A stretch of 64,000 nucleotides of DNA from Peribacillus simplex (GTDB taxonomy: Bacteria; Bacillota; Bacilli; Bacillales; DSM-1321): contig NZ_LNNH01000017.1 of NCBI RefSeq assembly GCF_001542915.1, positions 82,750 through 146,749 on the forward strand. The letters are read 5' to 3'. This document shows, one piece after another, positions 9,566-18,128 of the stretch. Made by a program: the position numbers and the translations under genes. Position 1 is the first letter of the stretch. Each line of letters opens with the position of its first letter. The notes beneath the pieces were generated by a model that did no database searches, was not told the DNA's origin, and saw nothing but the letters and a program-made list of their open reading frames with translations.

Positions 9566-10102
9566 CTATCTTTTATTCATTTCACGCCATTCGTTTTCTA
9601 GAACACCCATTTCAATCAAATTCCAGTATTCATCACCATTTTTACGAGCATCCCTTAAAAATCCTTCTCTAACAAATCCAGCGTTTTCATAACAACGAAT
9701 CGCAGATGTATTAAAATCAAAAACACCTAAGGTTACCTTATGTAGTTTTAGTTCTTCAAACGCAATTGTCAAAATGGCTTTCATCATTTCAAAACCAATC
9801 CCTTTTCCTCTTACTTCTGGTGAACCGACCAATACCTTCCCTACTCTCGCTGATCTATGAACTCGGTCGACTTTCCCTAAAGAAATGTGTCCAATCACTT
9901 TTTGTAAGTCTTGGTCGATTACTTTGTAAATATATGTATCAGAATCTTCTTTGTTCGCTTGTTCAAGGTATTTTTCTAGTTGCTCTTCCGTTAACGGATA
10001 TTGGAATGCAGGACCACCCCATTGCAATGCAAATTCAGCTGAAGGTATCCAATTTATTAATTGTTCTATATCTGAGCGCTCGAAATATTGTAGTTCAATC
10101 AT
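9566..10102 (-). CDS. GNAT family N-acetyltransferase, RimJ/RimL type
   Basis: 178 residues. The acetyl-CoA-binding motif A is visible as VGSPEVRGKGIGFEMMKAIL (about residues 90-110), and the C-terminal NTSAIRCYENAGFVREGFLR is typical of RimJ/RimL-like enzymes and of resistance-type acetyltransferases. The substrate amine cannot be deduced. Two ATG codons adjoin; the second (10102) sits 7 nt from AAGGAGG and is preferred. No obvious operon partner. Confidence 0.85.
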   Translation of the reverse strand: MIELQYFERSDIEQLINWIPSAEFALQWGGPAFQYPLTEEQLEKYLEQANKEDSDTYIYKVIDQDLQKVIGHISLGKVDRVHRSARVGKVLVGSPEVRGKGIGFEMMKAILTIAFEELKLHKVTLGVFDFNTSAIRCYENAGFVREGFLRDARKNGDEYWNLIEMGVLENEWREMNKR

Positions 10103-10260
10103 CATCCATCCTCCTTTTATTTTTAAATTCCGCCTTTTAGTTGAACGAAAATCCTTACCTTATTGTACATGTATGGGAATTAGCAAGCACCCTATTTTAT
10201 TTAAAAGGATCGGCCTTCGCTTTTTAACAACTCATTACTCGTGAACAACTAAAATGCATT

Positions 10261-10283
10261 AAGGGACCCAATTAGGGTCCCTT
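10261..10283 (-). terminator. Hairpin downstream of the ABC operon
   Basis: AAGGGACCC and GGGTCCCTT form a perfect 9-bp stem about 50 bp after the end of the minus-strand operon. Only a short T-rich stretch follows, so confidence as a terminator is moderate. The remainder of 10106-10329 shows nothing I can support. Confidence 0.55.
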
Positions 10284-10329
10284 ACCTTATAGATTAACTT
10301 ACATCTTTAATTTTACATTGACCAGTGCA

Positions 10330-10977
10330 CTATTCGTTTTCCTGCGCGTTTACCTCCAATATCAAATTACCTGCATTTGAGATATAGCCCTCTTTTCCCG
10401 TTTTATCAATATAGACGTTATAGCCCTTTTTCAGTTCGAGCACGATTGGCTTTTTCACTTTTTCACCGATTTCCCATTGAATCGTCAGCAAGCTTTCGGT
10501 TTGCGTTTCATCTTTTATATCGACAAACACTCGGATTTTATCGCTTGTTCTTGATAGTAGATAATTCCCCGATGGTATCTCTGTACCGACCACATAATGA
10601 CCAGGATCTTTCATGATGATTTGTTGATTTTTTTTCACGACTTTTTTAAATTCAGAAGGCTTGAATTCAATCTTCCCTTTAATCGACATTTTCGAATTTA
10701 GATAAAAAGGCCTTGCATGTAAAACAGCATTTTTGTGCATTTTATCGCCAAAAAACTCCGCTTCACTATCGAGGGCTTTAATGTCATAATGGCCCTGATC
10801 GATATCCTTTCCGACGATGATGTTTTGTGACTCCAACACCTTATAGGAAGCTGTATTATTTTCCGTATTTCTATGATCGGCATTCATCTCTGAAGGAACA
10901 ATGTACACTTTATAAATAAGAAATCCGCTTATTAATACGAGTAAGGTTAACGCGGCTATGGTTTTATTTAGAGTCAA
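10330..10977 (-). CDS. Membrane-anchored protein with two related GxxIxxGxY domains
   Basis: About 215 residues: one N-terminal membrane segment (TIAALTLLVLISGFLIYKVY), then an exposed polar part. Two related segments are visible, IIVGKDIDQGHYDIKAL (about 57-73) and YVVGTEIPSGNYLLSRT (about 130-147), suggesting an internal duplication of a beta-rich domain. The preferred start is TTG at 10977, which lies 8 nt after GGAGG; an upstream ATG (10992) overlaps that site. It overlaps the ABC ATPase gene by 14 nt and is the last gene of the operon. Function unknown; a substrate-binding or immunity role is inference from context. Confidence 0.65.
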   Translation of the reverse strand: MTLNKTIAALTLLVLISGFLIYKVYIVPSEMNADHRNTENNTASYKVLESQNIIVGKDIDQGHYDIKALDSEAEFFGDKMHKNAVLHARPFYLNSKMSIKGKIEFKPSEFKKVVKKNQQIIMKDPGHYVVGTEIPSGNYLLSRTSDKIRVFVDIKDETQTESLLTIQWEIGEKVKKPIVLELKKGYNVYIDKTGKEGYISNAGNLILEVNAQENE

Positions 10978-11605
10978 GGACGATGCCTCCATTATCCATC
11001 TTTATATATTCATCGGCTAATGCTTCCAGGTCTTGTTTATGATGGCTTGTCAGCAGAATGAGTGCGCCGCGCTCTTTTTCTTCCTTCAAAATGCGATAAA
11101 CTAGCGTAACTCCTTCTTCGTCAATCGCATTGGTCGGTTCATCCAATAACAAGATGTCCGGTTTTTCAAATATCGCTTGAGCGACACTTAGACGCTGCTT
11201 CATTCCTAACGAAAATTTCCCTACCTTCATTTTCGATTCCGGATCAAGGCCGACTCTTCTTATATTAACTTTAATATCTTCATCCGTGGCGATGTTCCTG
11301 ATTTTCGCTAATATTTTCAGATTCGTATAAGCATCATACTGGTGCAGCAGCGAAGTGTTTTCAATAATGACACTACTATTAGCCGGAAAGGAAATATCTT
11401 TATGAAGGATTTTTTCGTCTATGGCAATTTCTCCTGAGCTTGGCATGAGCAAGCCTGCCATCGCTCTAAGCAGCATCGTTTTACCGGAGCCATTCCTTCC
11501 ATACAAACCATATATTTTCCCGCTGTTAAACTCATAATTGATATCATGCAAAAGAGTTTTCTTCCTTATCTTTTTATGTAAAGAGCGAATTCGTATTGTC
11601 GTCAT
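10964..11605 (-). CDS. ABC transporter ATP-binding protein
   Basis: 213 residues, a compact single nucleotide-binding domain. Walker A is GRNGSGKT (36-43), the signature SLGMKQR is at about 132-138, Walker B ILLLDEP at about 151-157, and the switch histidine in LLTSHH near 187. It resembles ATPases of ABC-2 type exporters and bacteriocin-immunity transporters rather than importers, since no binding-protein gene is nearby. Tight spacing to the three upstream membrane-protein genes (11 nt to the nearest) implies one complex. Confidence 0.92.
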   Translation of the reverse strand: MTTIRIRSLHKKIRKKTLLHDINYEFNSGKIYGLYGRNGSGKTMLLRAMAGLLMPSSGEIAIDEKILHKDISFPANSSVIIENTSLLHQYDAYTNLKILAKIRNIATDEDIKVNIRRVGLDPESKMKVGKFSLGMKQRLSVAQAIFEKPDILLLDEPTNAIDEEGVTLVYRILKEEKERGALILLTSHHKQDLEALADEYIKMDNGGIVLDSK

Positions 11606-11616
11606 TGTGCACCTCG

Positions 11617-12339
11617 TTAAATTAAATCGATTTTCTTTAATCGTCCATATGTTAAAACAGTTAAAATGAGCGTCATTACGGTTAGTACAATATAAGCATG
11701 TACTGCTGATATTCCGCCCATTTCAAGGACATCACTTCTTACATACATCCCGAAATTGGGAACCAAAAAATAGAGTAACCACGTCAGCTTTTGCGCAGAT
11801 AAAAGAACTCCGCCCAAAGTGACCGAAACAAGCACATAAACATTTGTCAGCAATAAAGCTACTTCCTCCGTAACATGCAGCTGAAGTGCCATTTGGATGA
11901 AAATCAAGACAAAATTGGACAACATATAAAGACTCGCTATCCAGATGAATGATTGAAAATCATCATAAAAAAAAGCCTGCTCCTCATTAGTTATAAAAGC
12001 GAATACGATCGAGAAAAGAAACTGGATGGAAGATAATCCAAATATAAGAATCATTAGATTACCGATTCTTCTAAATCCAAGCTTCACCCTGCTTTTTTCC
12101 CTGATCATCAGGTACACGCCATAACCGGAAATATACTTCCGCATATAACCGAGCGATAAAAAGCTCAAGCCAGCAAAGAACATATACCATGTTCCCAATA
12201 CAACAAACTTATTACTGACCGGAACTCCGCTAACGATCATATAGCCCGTAAGATCGGCAATAGAGCCATCAAAATAATCAAATAATAAAATTTGCAACAA
12301 GATGATGATCAACATCAGTAAGAAGATACGTTTAGTCAT
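11617..12339 (-). CDS. Integral membrane protein, probable ABC permease subunit (third)
   Basis: About 240 residues with around six membrane segments (for example IFLLMLIIILLQILLF at the start, NLMILIFGLSSIQFLFSIVF, YIVLTVMTLILTVLTY at the end). The motif ISGYGVYLMIREKSRVK recalls the DUF2705 membrane family of Bacillus, from memory only. ATG 12339 overlaps the preceding gene by 8 nt. The role is inferred from the operon: a permease subunit working with the ATPase at 10964. Confidence 0.7.
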   Translation of the reverse strand: MTKRIFLLMLIIILLQILLFDYFDGSIADLTGYMIVSGVPVSNKFVVLGTWYMFFAGLSFLSLGYMRKYISGYGVYLMIREKSRVKLGFRRIGNLMILIFGLSSIQFLFSIVFAFITNEEQAFFYDDFQSFIWIASLYMLSNFVLIFIQMALQLHVTEEVALLLTNVYVLVSVTLGGVLLSAQKLTWLLYFLVPNFGMYVRSDVLEMGGISAVHAYIVLTVMTLILTVLTYGRLKKIDLI

Positions 12340-13063
12340 CGGAAACACCAACCAGGAAATCTTTTTCCTCTATTGCAAACAGCCCAAGTAAAGCCATCAC
12401 GAGAGATAGCGATACCTCTTTTCCTAACAAAATCAACGATTGATATCCGGTCATTCCGCTGCTTAAAAAAGGATCGATTACATTTGCATCACTGGCAGGG
12501 CCCCATGCCAGATTCAGCTGACTCTTCATTACATATAAGAAAAAACAAATACAAAAGGTCGCTGCCATCGCCATGATTGAATTGGAATAATCAAAAATGA
12601 AATAATAAAGCAGGCCAATCGAGAAATAGATACACGTCAATAATGCTAGATTAAGAAGTGTTAGTTTCCAAAAATCCGAAGATACAAAATGAAATCGATC
12701 AAATAGGAACACAGCTGCGAAATGAATCAATAAGATGCTGAACGCAAAGATAAACGAACTGATAAAAACTTGGATCGTCCGTCTACGATACAAATCAATT
12801 CTGGATGTGAAGCGAACGATCCTGTGCGGATGCTCATCTTCAATAAAAAAACGATAAAACAGTAACAAAGGAATCATATATGTGATCAATAAATTTTTAA
12901 CCGAGAGATAGCCTTCTACACTTCCACTTACATCAATGATCAATGGATACGCTGGATCTAGCTGCTTGATTTTTAAATAATGAATATTATAGGTCATCCA
13001 TAAACATCCAAATAAAAAACATAGCAGCAGGGATACATACACTTTTTTTTGATTAGATTTCAT
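12332..13063 (-). CDS. Integral membrane protein, probable ABC permease subunit (second)
   Basis: 243 residues with about six hydrophobic segments (VYVSLLLCFLFGCLWMTY, LLITYMIPLLLFYRFF, VFISSFIFAFSILLIHFAAV, LLNLALLTCIYFSIGLLYYF, and others). No catalytic motif is visible. ATG 13063 follows AGGTGA and overlaps the upstream gene by 11 nt; the downstream gene overlaps its end by 8 nt. Such overlaps mean translational coupling. It is distinct in sequence from both neighbours, so the three are not recent duplicates. Confidence 0.7.
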   Translation of the reverse strand: MKSNQKKVYVSLLLCFLFGCLWMTYNIHYLKIKQLDPAYPLIIDVSGSVEGYLSVKNLLITYMIPLLLFYRFFIEDEHPHRIVRFTSRIDLYRRRTIQVFISSFIFAFSILLIHFAAVFLFDRFHFVSSDFWKLTLLNLALLTCIYFSIGLLYYFIFDYSNSIMAMAATFCICFFLYVMKSQLNLAWGPASDANVIDPFLSSGMTGYQSLILLGKEVSLSLVMALLGLFAIEEKDFLVGVSDD

Positions 13064-13817
13064 CACTTTTCACCTTATACAGAAACCCGGCCGTGATGAT
13101 CGCTAAAAACAGGATGGTCGATCTAAAGAAAATCAACCCGAAAGCTTCCAAGGTCACTTCGTTAAAAGGCTGGATGATCATGGCCAATGAATAATTCAGT
13201 CCTAAAATTTGTGAAAACCAAATAACAAAGCTTAACGGATATGTATACTTCATATCCGGGAAACACCAGCTAAGGACAGTCGCCATCCCTGCGCATAAGC
13301 TCGTGTAAAACCCAAAAATGATGATATAAACCACATTGGCGACAGCAGGCATTTGGTTGGCGAGTGTATATATAGGATTTTCCGGAAATAAATCCGGGGT
13401 CAACCCAGTGTCAAATTCACCATTCCTGAATACCAAATAGACAATGAACATATTTAACAGCAAGCAACCAACCATCACTAAAAAGGAAAATGACATATTT
13501 CCCAATAACATCGTTTTATAATAAGCATATCGCCCTTTTTTGGTCGCTACGATATAATGGTAGCCTGTTTTATAGTCTTGAATATAGCTGTCGGCGCACA
13601 TGATTAATAGAAAAATGGGCAAAAACCAGATTAGTAGTATTTGCATCATATGACCTAATGAACTTGCCGCTAAAAAAGTGGCTAGATGGGGCATGATCCA
13701 TGATTCTGAAACATTGCCGATCAAGATAAAGATATCAATCATGACAATCGCCATTATACATAACACGATGAACTTTGTTTTTTTATTATGTGTTAATCGA
13801 TAATAATAACTATTCAT
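13053..13817 (-). CDS. Integral membrane protein, probable ABC permease subunit (first)
   Basis: 254 residues with about six membrane segments in ABC-2 style: an N-terminal transmembrane helix, a large extracytoplasmic loop with TPDLFPENPIYTLANQMP, and C-terminal helices (STILFLAIITAGFLYKVK). A cytoplasmic loop DYKTGYHYIVATKKGRYAYY after the second helix resembles the coupling helix region of ABC-2 permeases. ATG 13817 follows AGGGAGACTAA. It starts 70 nt after the secreted protein gene; a short stem (ACCTTG/CAAGGT) in that gap may trim or attenuate the transcript. Confidence 0.7.
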   Translation of the reverse strand: MNSYYYRLTHNKKTKFIVLCIMAIVMIDIFILIGNVSESWIMPHLATFLAASSLGHMMQILLIWFLPIFLLIMCADSYIQDYKTGYHYIVATKKGRYAYYKTMLLGNMSFSFLVMVGCLLLNMFIVYLVFRNGEFDTGLTPDLFPENPIYTLANQMPAVANVVYIIIFGFYTSLCAGMATVLSWCFPDMKYTYPLSFVIWFSQILGLNYSLAMIIQPFNEVTLEAFGLIFFRSTILFLAIITAGFLYKVKSDEI

Positions 13818-13887
13818 TTAGTCTCCCTTTATAAGGCCACCTTGAATCAACGATCATCCAAGGTAGCATCACCATATTCATCATTTT

Positions 13888-14373
13888 TTATTTATTATAT
13901 TCTGTGGTGTATGTTTCTTTATACTGTCCAGGTAATATCCTCCCTGTCTCTTCATCCCAATATCCGTTTACGGAATAGGTGCTAGAACTCACATTATTAT
14001 TCTCAGCCGTTAACCTAACATTAGCCGCATTCGCACCTGCATTGCCTTTAACATAATGATTTCGCCCACTATTTAAACCGCCGCTACCAGCTGTAACTTT
14101 AACTGAAGGAGATACGTTCGTGCCGTTGCTTTTTTCGAGCCAATACGTCGTTACCGTATTAGTTCCTTCTGTTGATTTATACATTCTCACTTTCCATGTA
14201 TTCCGTTCTGTAGTCGTTTGACGATACTCTGTGCCTGTGTACGAATTTTTTTGATCCTTCTGAATTGTAAATGAATACTTGTTATTCTCATTTCCAGCCT
14301 CAACTGATAGTGTTCCTAACCCAATCGAGCAAGCTAAAATGGTCCCTAATGCTATTACTCTTATTTTTTTCAT
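13888..14373 (-). CDS. Secreted DUF2712-like protein, first gene of the ABC operon
   Basis: 161 residues: a signal peptide (MKKIRVIALGTILACSIGLG... cleavage near SVEAG) and a mature part rich in Thr, Asn, Ser and Tyr (YRQTTTERNTWKVRMYKST, TVTTYWLEKSNGTNV, VNGYWDEETGRILPGQY). From memory this pattern matches the DUF2712 family of Bacillus, function unknown. ATG 14373 follows AGGAGGATATAAC. As first gene ahead of three permease-like proteins and an ATPase it may be the substrate of, or the reason for, the transporter; equally it may be an independent exported factor. An upstream element at 14525 is shared with the 9.3 kb locus. Confidence 0.65.
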   Translation of the reverse strand: MKKIRVIALGTILACSIGLGTLSVEAGNENNKYSFTIQKDQKNSYTGTEYRQTTTERNTWKVRMYKSTEGTNTVTTYWLEKSNGTNVSPSVKVTAGSGGLNSGRNHYVKGNAGANAANVRLTAENNNVSSSTYSVNGYWDEETGRILPGQYKETYTTEYNK

Positions 14374-14524
14374 GTTATATCCTCCTGATATGAAATAAGT
14401 GCATTTTCTTGGCGCTGGCCATTGTAGTCACTTCAAAAATTTTTTGATGTTTTTTTCATCCCTGTTCTTTCGCTCATCTCCTTTGATCCAGTAAAGATTC
14501 ATAATACTGGAAAAGAGAGTATAT

Positions 14525-14562
14525 GAAGTTCCAATATTAAAACGGGAAATACCATATTTGAA
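14525..14562. promoter_or_regulatory. Element shared with 9296-9333
   Basis: Contains ATTAAAACGGGAAATACCA and lies about 150 bp upstream of the secreted protein gene, pointing the same way as its copy at 9296. On the gene strand it includes GTTTTAAT-ATTGGAAC, an imperfect 16-bp dyad, and a TATACT follows closely downstream. Candidate promoter or operator. Confidence 0.5.
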
Positions 14563-14621
14563 ATTTCACTCCAAGCTCATAGCATCGCTGATGGAGCGGA
14601 GCCTCCCTTTTTTCCCACAAC

Positions 14622-14656
14622 AAAAAGGCCGTTTAACATATTCGTTAAACGGCCTT
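14622..14656 (-). terminator. Rho-independent terminator of the protease gene
   Basis: AAGGCCGTTTAAC and its 13-nt complement flank a 5- to 6-nt loop, with a T-run on the minus strand, about 10 bp beyond the protease stop codon. Confidence 0.9.
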
Positions 14657-14665
14657 CGCGCATTG

Positions 14666-17600
14666 CTATTTGGATTTTTTCACGGTTACTTTTGTTGCTT
14701 TTCCTGTATTGCCTGCTTTATCTTTTGCTGAGACATATAACACGGACCCTGCTTTTTGCTTGCTGATTTTGACGGAGTAGTTCCCCTTCTTATCAGCGGT
14801 TGCCGTTCCGATGTTTTTATTGTTTTGCTTTACGGTAACTTTTGAACCCGCTTCCGCTTTACCTGTTACTTTTGTTGCTTTGTCATTCACTTCATTCACT
14901 TTCGGTGCGGATGGTGCGGTTTTATCTTTCACTGTTACCTTTGTTGCTTTTCCTGTATTGCCCGCTTTGTCTTTTGCTGAGACATATAACACGGATCCTG
15001 CTTTTTTCTTGCTGATTTTGACGGAGTAGTTCCCCTTCTTATCAACGGTTGCCGTTCCGATGCTTTTATTGTTGTACTTCACGGTAACGGTTGAGCTCAC
15101 TTCCGCTTTACCTGTTACTTTGGTGGCGCTGTCGCTTACTTCATTCACTTTCGGTGCATCCGGGGCGGTTTTATCGAGAACCGTCACGGCTGCTGCCTTG
15201 CTTTCGCGTTTTGCTAGATCAGTTGCTGTGACCGACAGTTTGGAGCCGGCCTTTTGTTTGCTGATTTTGACTTTGAAATTTCCTTTGCTGTCCGTGTTTG
15301 CTGAGCCGATCACTTTTTTCGCACTGTTTTTGACCGTGACTTTCACCTCGGCTTGCGATTGACCCGTTACATACACGTCTTTGTCGCTGACAGGCTTAAC
15401 GGTTGGCTTAGCAGGGGTTGCACCCTTGTTCACGAATACTTTGATTGAAGAAGTTGCCAGTTTGGCAGAATCAGAGATATGCACAGTCAGCATCTGCTCC
15501 GCTTTTTGGACCGGAATCTTGATAGTGAACGTTCCGTTAGCAGCCGCCGTTGCTTTACCTAGTGATTTACTTCCGCTTTTCACTTCGATCGCCGAACCTT
15601 TTTTAGCCGTTCCAGTCAGGGTTGTTTTATTATCGAATACAGAGTTGACCTTTGCTTGTAAATCCACAGCACTTAGTGCACTGAAAGCATTCAATCTTCC
15701 GTATCCTGATACTAAATCTTTACCGACAGGCAGTTCCTCTTGAGGAATGATGATTTCTCCATCTTCATCTTCATATTCCTCAGTAGGGTAAGCATTATCT
15801 TCTTCTTCGAATTTCACATATTCGGAGGTATCATGAAGGATTTGCCTTACTTCATTCACCTTCAATCCAGGGTTTGCGGATAATAACAGCGCTGTAGCTG
15901 CCGCAACATGCGGAGCTGCCATCGACGTACCATCCATATACGTAACGTTTCCATTAGGGACAAGGCTTGGGATGGCTGTCCCAGGGGCGACCATGTCCAA
16001 TTGGAATCCATAATTGGAATAATCGGATACTAAGTCAAGAGCATTGGTTGCACCGACGGAAATCGCATATTTGGATGATGCCGGATAAGATAGAGCTTCC
16101 ACCCCATCATTACCGCTTGCCACGATAACCATTACATTCTTCGCAGCTGCTTCCTTCAAGGCATATTCGATCGTCCTGCTGTATTCTCCGCCCAAACTTA
16201 AGTTTATTACCTTGGCACCGTGATCGACGGCATATTTAATGCCCAGTGCAATTTTCTCGTTATCTCCATAGCCTGAAGAATCAAGCACCTTTACAGGCAT
16301 GATTTTCGCTAATGGATTGATTCCTTGCATCGAATATCCGTTATCCGCTTTGGCAGCGATGATGCCGGATACATGTGTTCCATGGCCATTGTCATCGATG
16401 GCATTGCCTTTTTTATCGATGAAATTCTTGCCTAAGTCCATGCGGACACGATCTTGCAAATCAGCCAGTGAATCATCGACACCCGTGTCGACGACCGCCA
16501 CCAATGTTTCCTTTAAATTACGTTTTTTAATCAAGGCTTGCAGTTTTTCGTTATCGATGTCCGCGCCCTTGATGCCTTCTTCTCCACCAGGATTATTCAA
16601 CGACCATTGATACGGTGACTGAATATCGGCTGAAAGAGCTTTATACGTTTTGACCGGCTCAATATATTCCACTTCTGAAAGGTTTTCGATCGATGATAGA
16701 GCTGATGCGCTCATCTTGGCTTGGCTCTTTAACTCCACGACGTACATATCATCATACATTGGCTCTTGCTTCTCGGGAGTCGACAGTTTTCCATATCCTT
16801 TTCCGCTTACCTTGGATTGGAAGGAGCTTAATGACTTCCCAGGTTTAAGTTTGACGATGTATTTGTTTTTTGTATTTTTTGAAGCTGGCAGCTCGATTCC
16901 CGCTTTACTTGCGATATCGACTACCTTTACCCCTGCAAGATCCTCAAGATCGATTTTCTTTGCCAGGCTTTCCATATCCTTTTTCAATCCAGCCGGTGCG
17001 GCATCCGCAGCCATAGTGTACAATTCTTTAATTGCTTCTTGCTGTTTGCCTTTTTCAATGACTGCGGTGCTGCTTGCTCCGTTTTCATTTAGATCATCAA
17101 TCAGCGGCTTAATCTCGACTAAATATTTATACGCGGCATCCCTCGCTTTTTTATTGCTAGCCAGATGATAGGCAAGGAATGGCGAAGCCTTATAGTATAA
17201 AGAAGAAAGGCTGCGTCCCTCAGACGACGTCGTGAGAACTTCATCTCTAAACACACGGAGTGATTTCAACAATGATTCACCCGTTTTCTTGTCGTACGCA
17301 CTCACTTCGACCGGACATTCTTCAAGTCCCATCTCCTCTTCCCCAGCGGATGGCGGCAAGGTTACCGAATGGGCATTGATGGAATATCCCGCTTCATTTT
17401 TGGCATCCGGGATTGGATTTCCTTCATCATCCGTTTCGCCTAAATATTCAACTTTCACATAATACGTTCCTTCCCAGGCATATGGGAAATCAATGACGGC
17501 TTTTTCATCCGGATAAGAAGAAAACCAATAGTTGCTCTCATCCTTTTCGGCTTTTTCCTTACTTGAATAGACGGATATATTCAAAATTTTATCCGAATCG

Positions 17601-17833
17601 ACCTCAAACTCAATATGGGAAAACTTTTGTATTTCTTCTGCTGTCGGGTTGATTTGGTACCAGTGAACATCCGGTTCATTGAACTTCCCGTCCAATGTAT
17701 CCCCATTTTTAATCGTTTTGACATTTTCAATTGATGTAGTTACAGCTTGTGAATTTTGCGGAATCATCAAACTGAAAATCAAGGCAAAAATAAGTACAAA
17801 CGCTGTCAATCTACTAACATGGTTAAGTTTCAC
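14666..17833 (-). CDS. Large secreted subtilisin-like serine protease with Ig-like repeats
   Basis: 1055 residues, GTG start after GGAGGTAAAAGC. Order of domains: signal peptide (to about 31); a PPC-like beta domain (about 35-155); a linker; an I9-type inhibitor prodomain (KYIVKLKPGKSLSSFQSKVS to about 400); the S8 catalytic domain with Asp in VAVVDTGVDD (about 449), His in NGHGTHVSG (about 483), oxyanion Asn in ASGND (about 573) and Ser in GTSMAAPH (about 638); then about four bacterial Ig-like domains (from about 730) with lysine-rich ends. All catalytic residues are present. It is exported and self-processed; the repeats may bind wall or polysaccharide. No wall-sorting signal is seen. The last two Ig units are a recent 249-bp duplication. 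Confidence 0.93.
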   Translation of the reverse strand: MKLNHVSRLTAFVLIFALIFSLMIPQNSQAVTTSIENVKTIKNGDTLDGKFNEPDVHWYQINPTAEEIQKFSHIEFEVDSDKILNISVYSSKEKAEKDESNYWFSSYPDEKAVIDFPYAWEGTYYVKVEYLGETDDEGNPIPDAKNEAGYSINAHSVTLPPSAGEEEMGLEECPVEVSAYDKKTGESLLKSLRVFRDEVLTTSSEGRSLSSLYYKASPFLAYHLASNKKARDAAYKYLVEIKPLIDDLNENGASSTAVIEKGKQQEAIKELYTMAADAAPAGLKKDMESLAKKIDLEDLAGVKVVDIASKAGIELPASKNTKNKYIVKLKPGKSLSSFQSKVSGKGYGKLSTPEKQEPMYDDMYVVELKSQAKMSASALSSIENLSEVEYIEPVKTYKALSADIQSPYQWSLNNPGGEEGIKGADIDNEKLQALIKKRNLKETLVAVVDTGVDDSLADLQDRVRMDLGKNFIDKKGNAIDDNGHGTHVSGIIAAKADNGYSMQGINPLAKIMPVKVLDSSGYGDNEKIALGIKYAVDHGAKVINLSLGGEYSRTIEYALKEAAAKNVMVIVASGNDGVEALSYPASSKYAISVGATNALDLVSDYSNYGFQLDMVAPGTAIPSLVPNGNVTYMDGTSMAAPHVAAATALLLSANPGLKVNEVRQILHDTSEYVKFEEEDNAYPTEEYEDEDGEIIIPQEELPVGKDLVSGYGRLNAFSALSAVDLQAKVNSVFDNKTTLTGTAKKGSAIEVKSGSKSLGKATAAANGTFTIKIPVQKAEQMLTVHISDSAKLATSSIKVFVNKGATPAKPTVKPVSDKDVYVTGQSQAEVKVTVKNSAKKVIGSANTDSKGNFKVKISKQKAGSKLSVTATDLAKRESKAAAVTVLDKTAPDAPKVNEVSDSATKVTGKAEVSSTVTVKYNNKSIGTATVDKKGNYSVKISKKKAGSVLYVSAKDKAGNTGKATKVTVKDKTAPSAPKVNEVNDKATKVTGKAEAGSKVTVKQNNKNIGTATADKKGNYSVKISKQKAGSVLYVSAKDKAGNTGKATKVTVKKSK
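14685..15182. repeat. Two tandem 249-bp copies inside the protease gene
   Basis: Units 14685-14933 and 14934-15182 are closely similar at the DNA level (for example both contain TTTTGCTGAGACATATAACA and GACGGAGTAGTTCCCCTTCT). They encode the last two 83-residue Ig-like domains. High DNA identity implies recent duplication or gene conversion. Confidence 0.85.
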
Positions 17834-18043
17834 GCTTTTACCTCCAATATTTGGTTAAAAAAATATAGTACTATACCAAATTATCACACTATAAGATTTT
17901 ATCAACCAATTTTTTCCCTTTTCCATGTGAAATGTTGATATATGTGAACGGCGAACCGAAAAATGATTCCCATGTACCAAGTTAGCGACATAATTGGAAA
18001 ATTACGGACAACCACTGATGATTTCATCTAAAACCGGGCTGTT

Positions 18044-18069
18044 CCAAACAAGACTTAAGTCCTGTTTGG
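18044..18069. repeat. 26-bp near-perfect palindrome between protease and leuS
   Basis: CCAAACAAGACTT and AAGTCCTGTTTGG are complementary except for one base pair, with no loop. It sits just before the leuS terminator in the 17834-18128 gap. This could be a protein-binding dyad or part of a termination region; the rest of the gap holds only AT-rich upstream sequence of the protease gene. Confidence 0.6.
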
Positions 18070-18074
18070 GCCAC

Positions 18075-18116
18075 AAAAAAACTGCCCCGGCACGAAACTC
18101 GCGCGGAGCAGTTTTC
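18075..18116 (-). terminator. Rho-independent terminator of leuS
   Basis: On the minus strand, AAACTGCTCCGCGC and GTGCCGGGGCAGTTT pair and are followed by seven T. It lies about 12 bp beyond the leuS stop codon. Confidence 0.85.
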
Positions 18117-18128
18117 CTTCGATTGCTT

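Noticed and set aside
10330..14373. Interpretation of the operon as a lactococcin-972 type bacteriocin locus
   Set aside because: The secreted protein is longer and lacks the family pattern, and the membrane proteins do not look like the large bacteriocin-associated membrane protein.
16650..17168. 172-residue plus-strand frame inside the protease gene
   Set aside because: Shadow of the opposite coding frame with no own signals.
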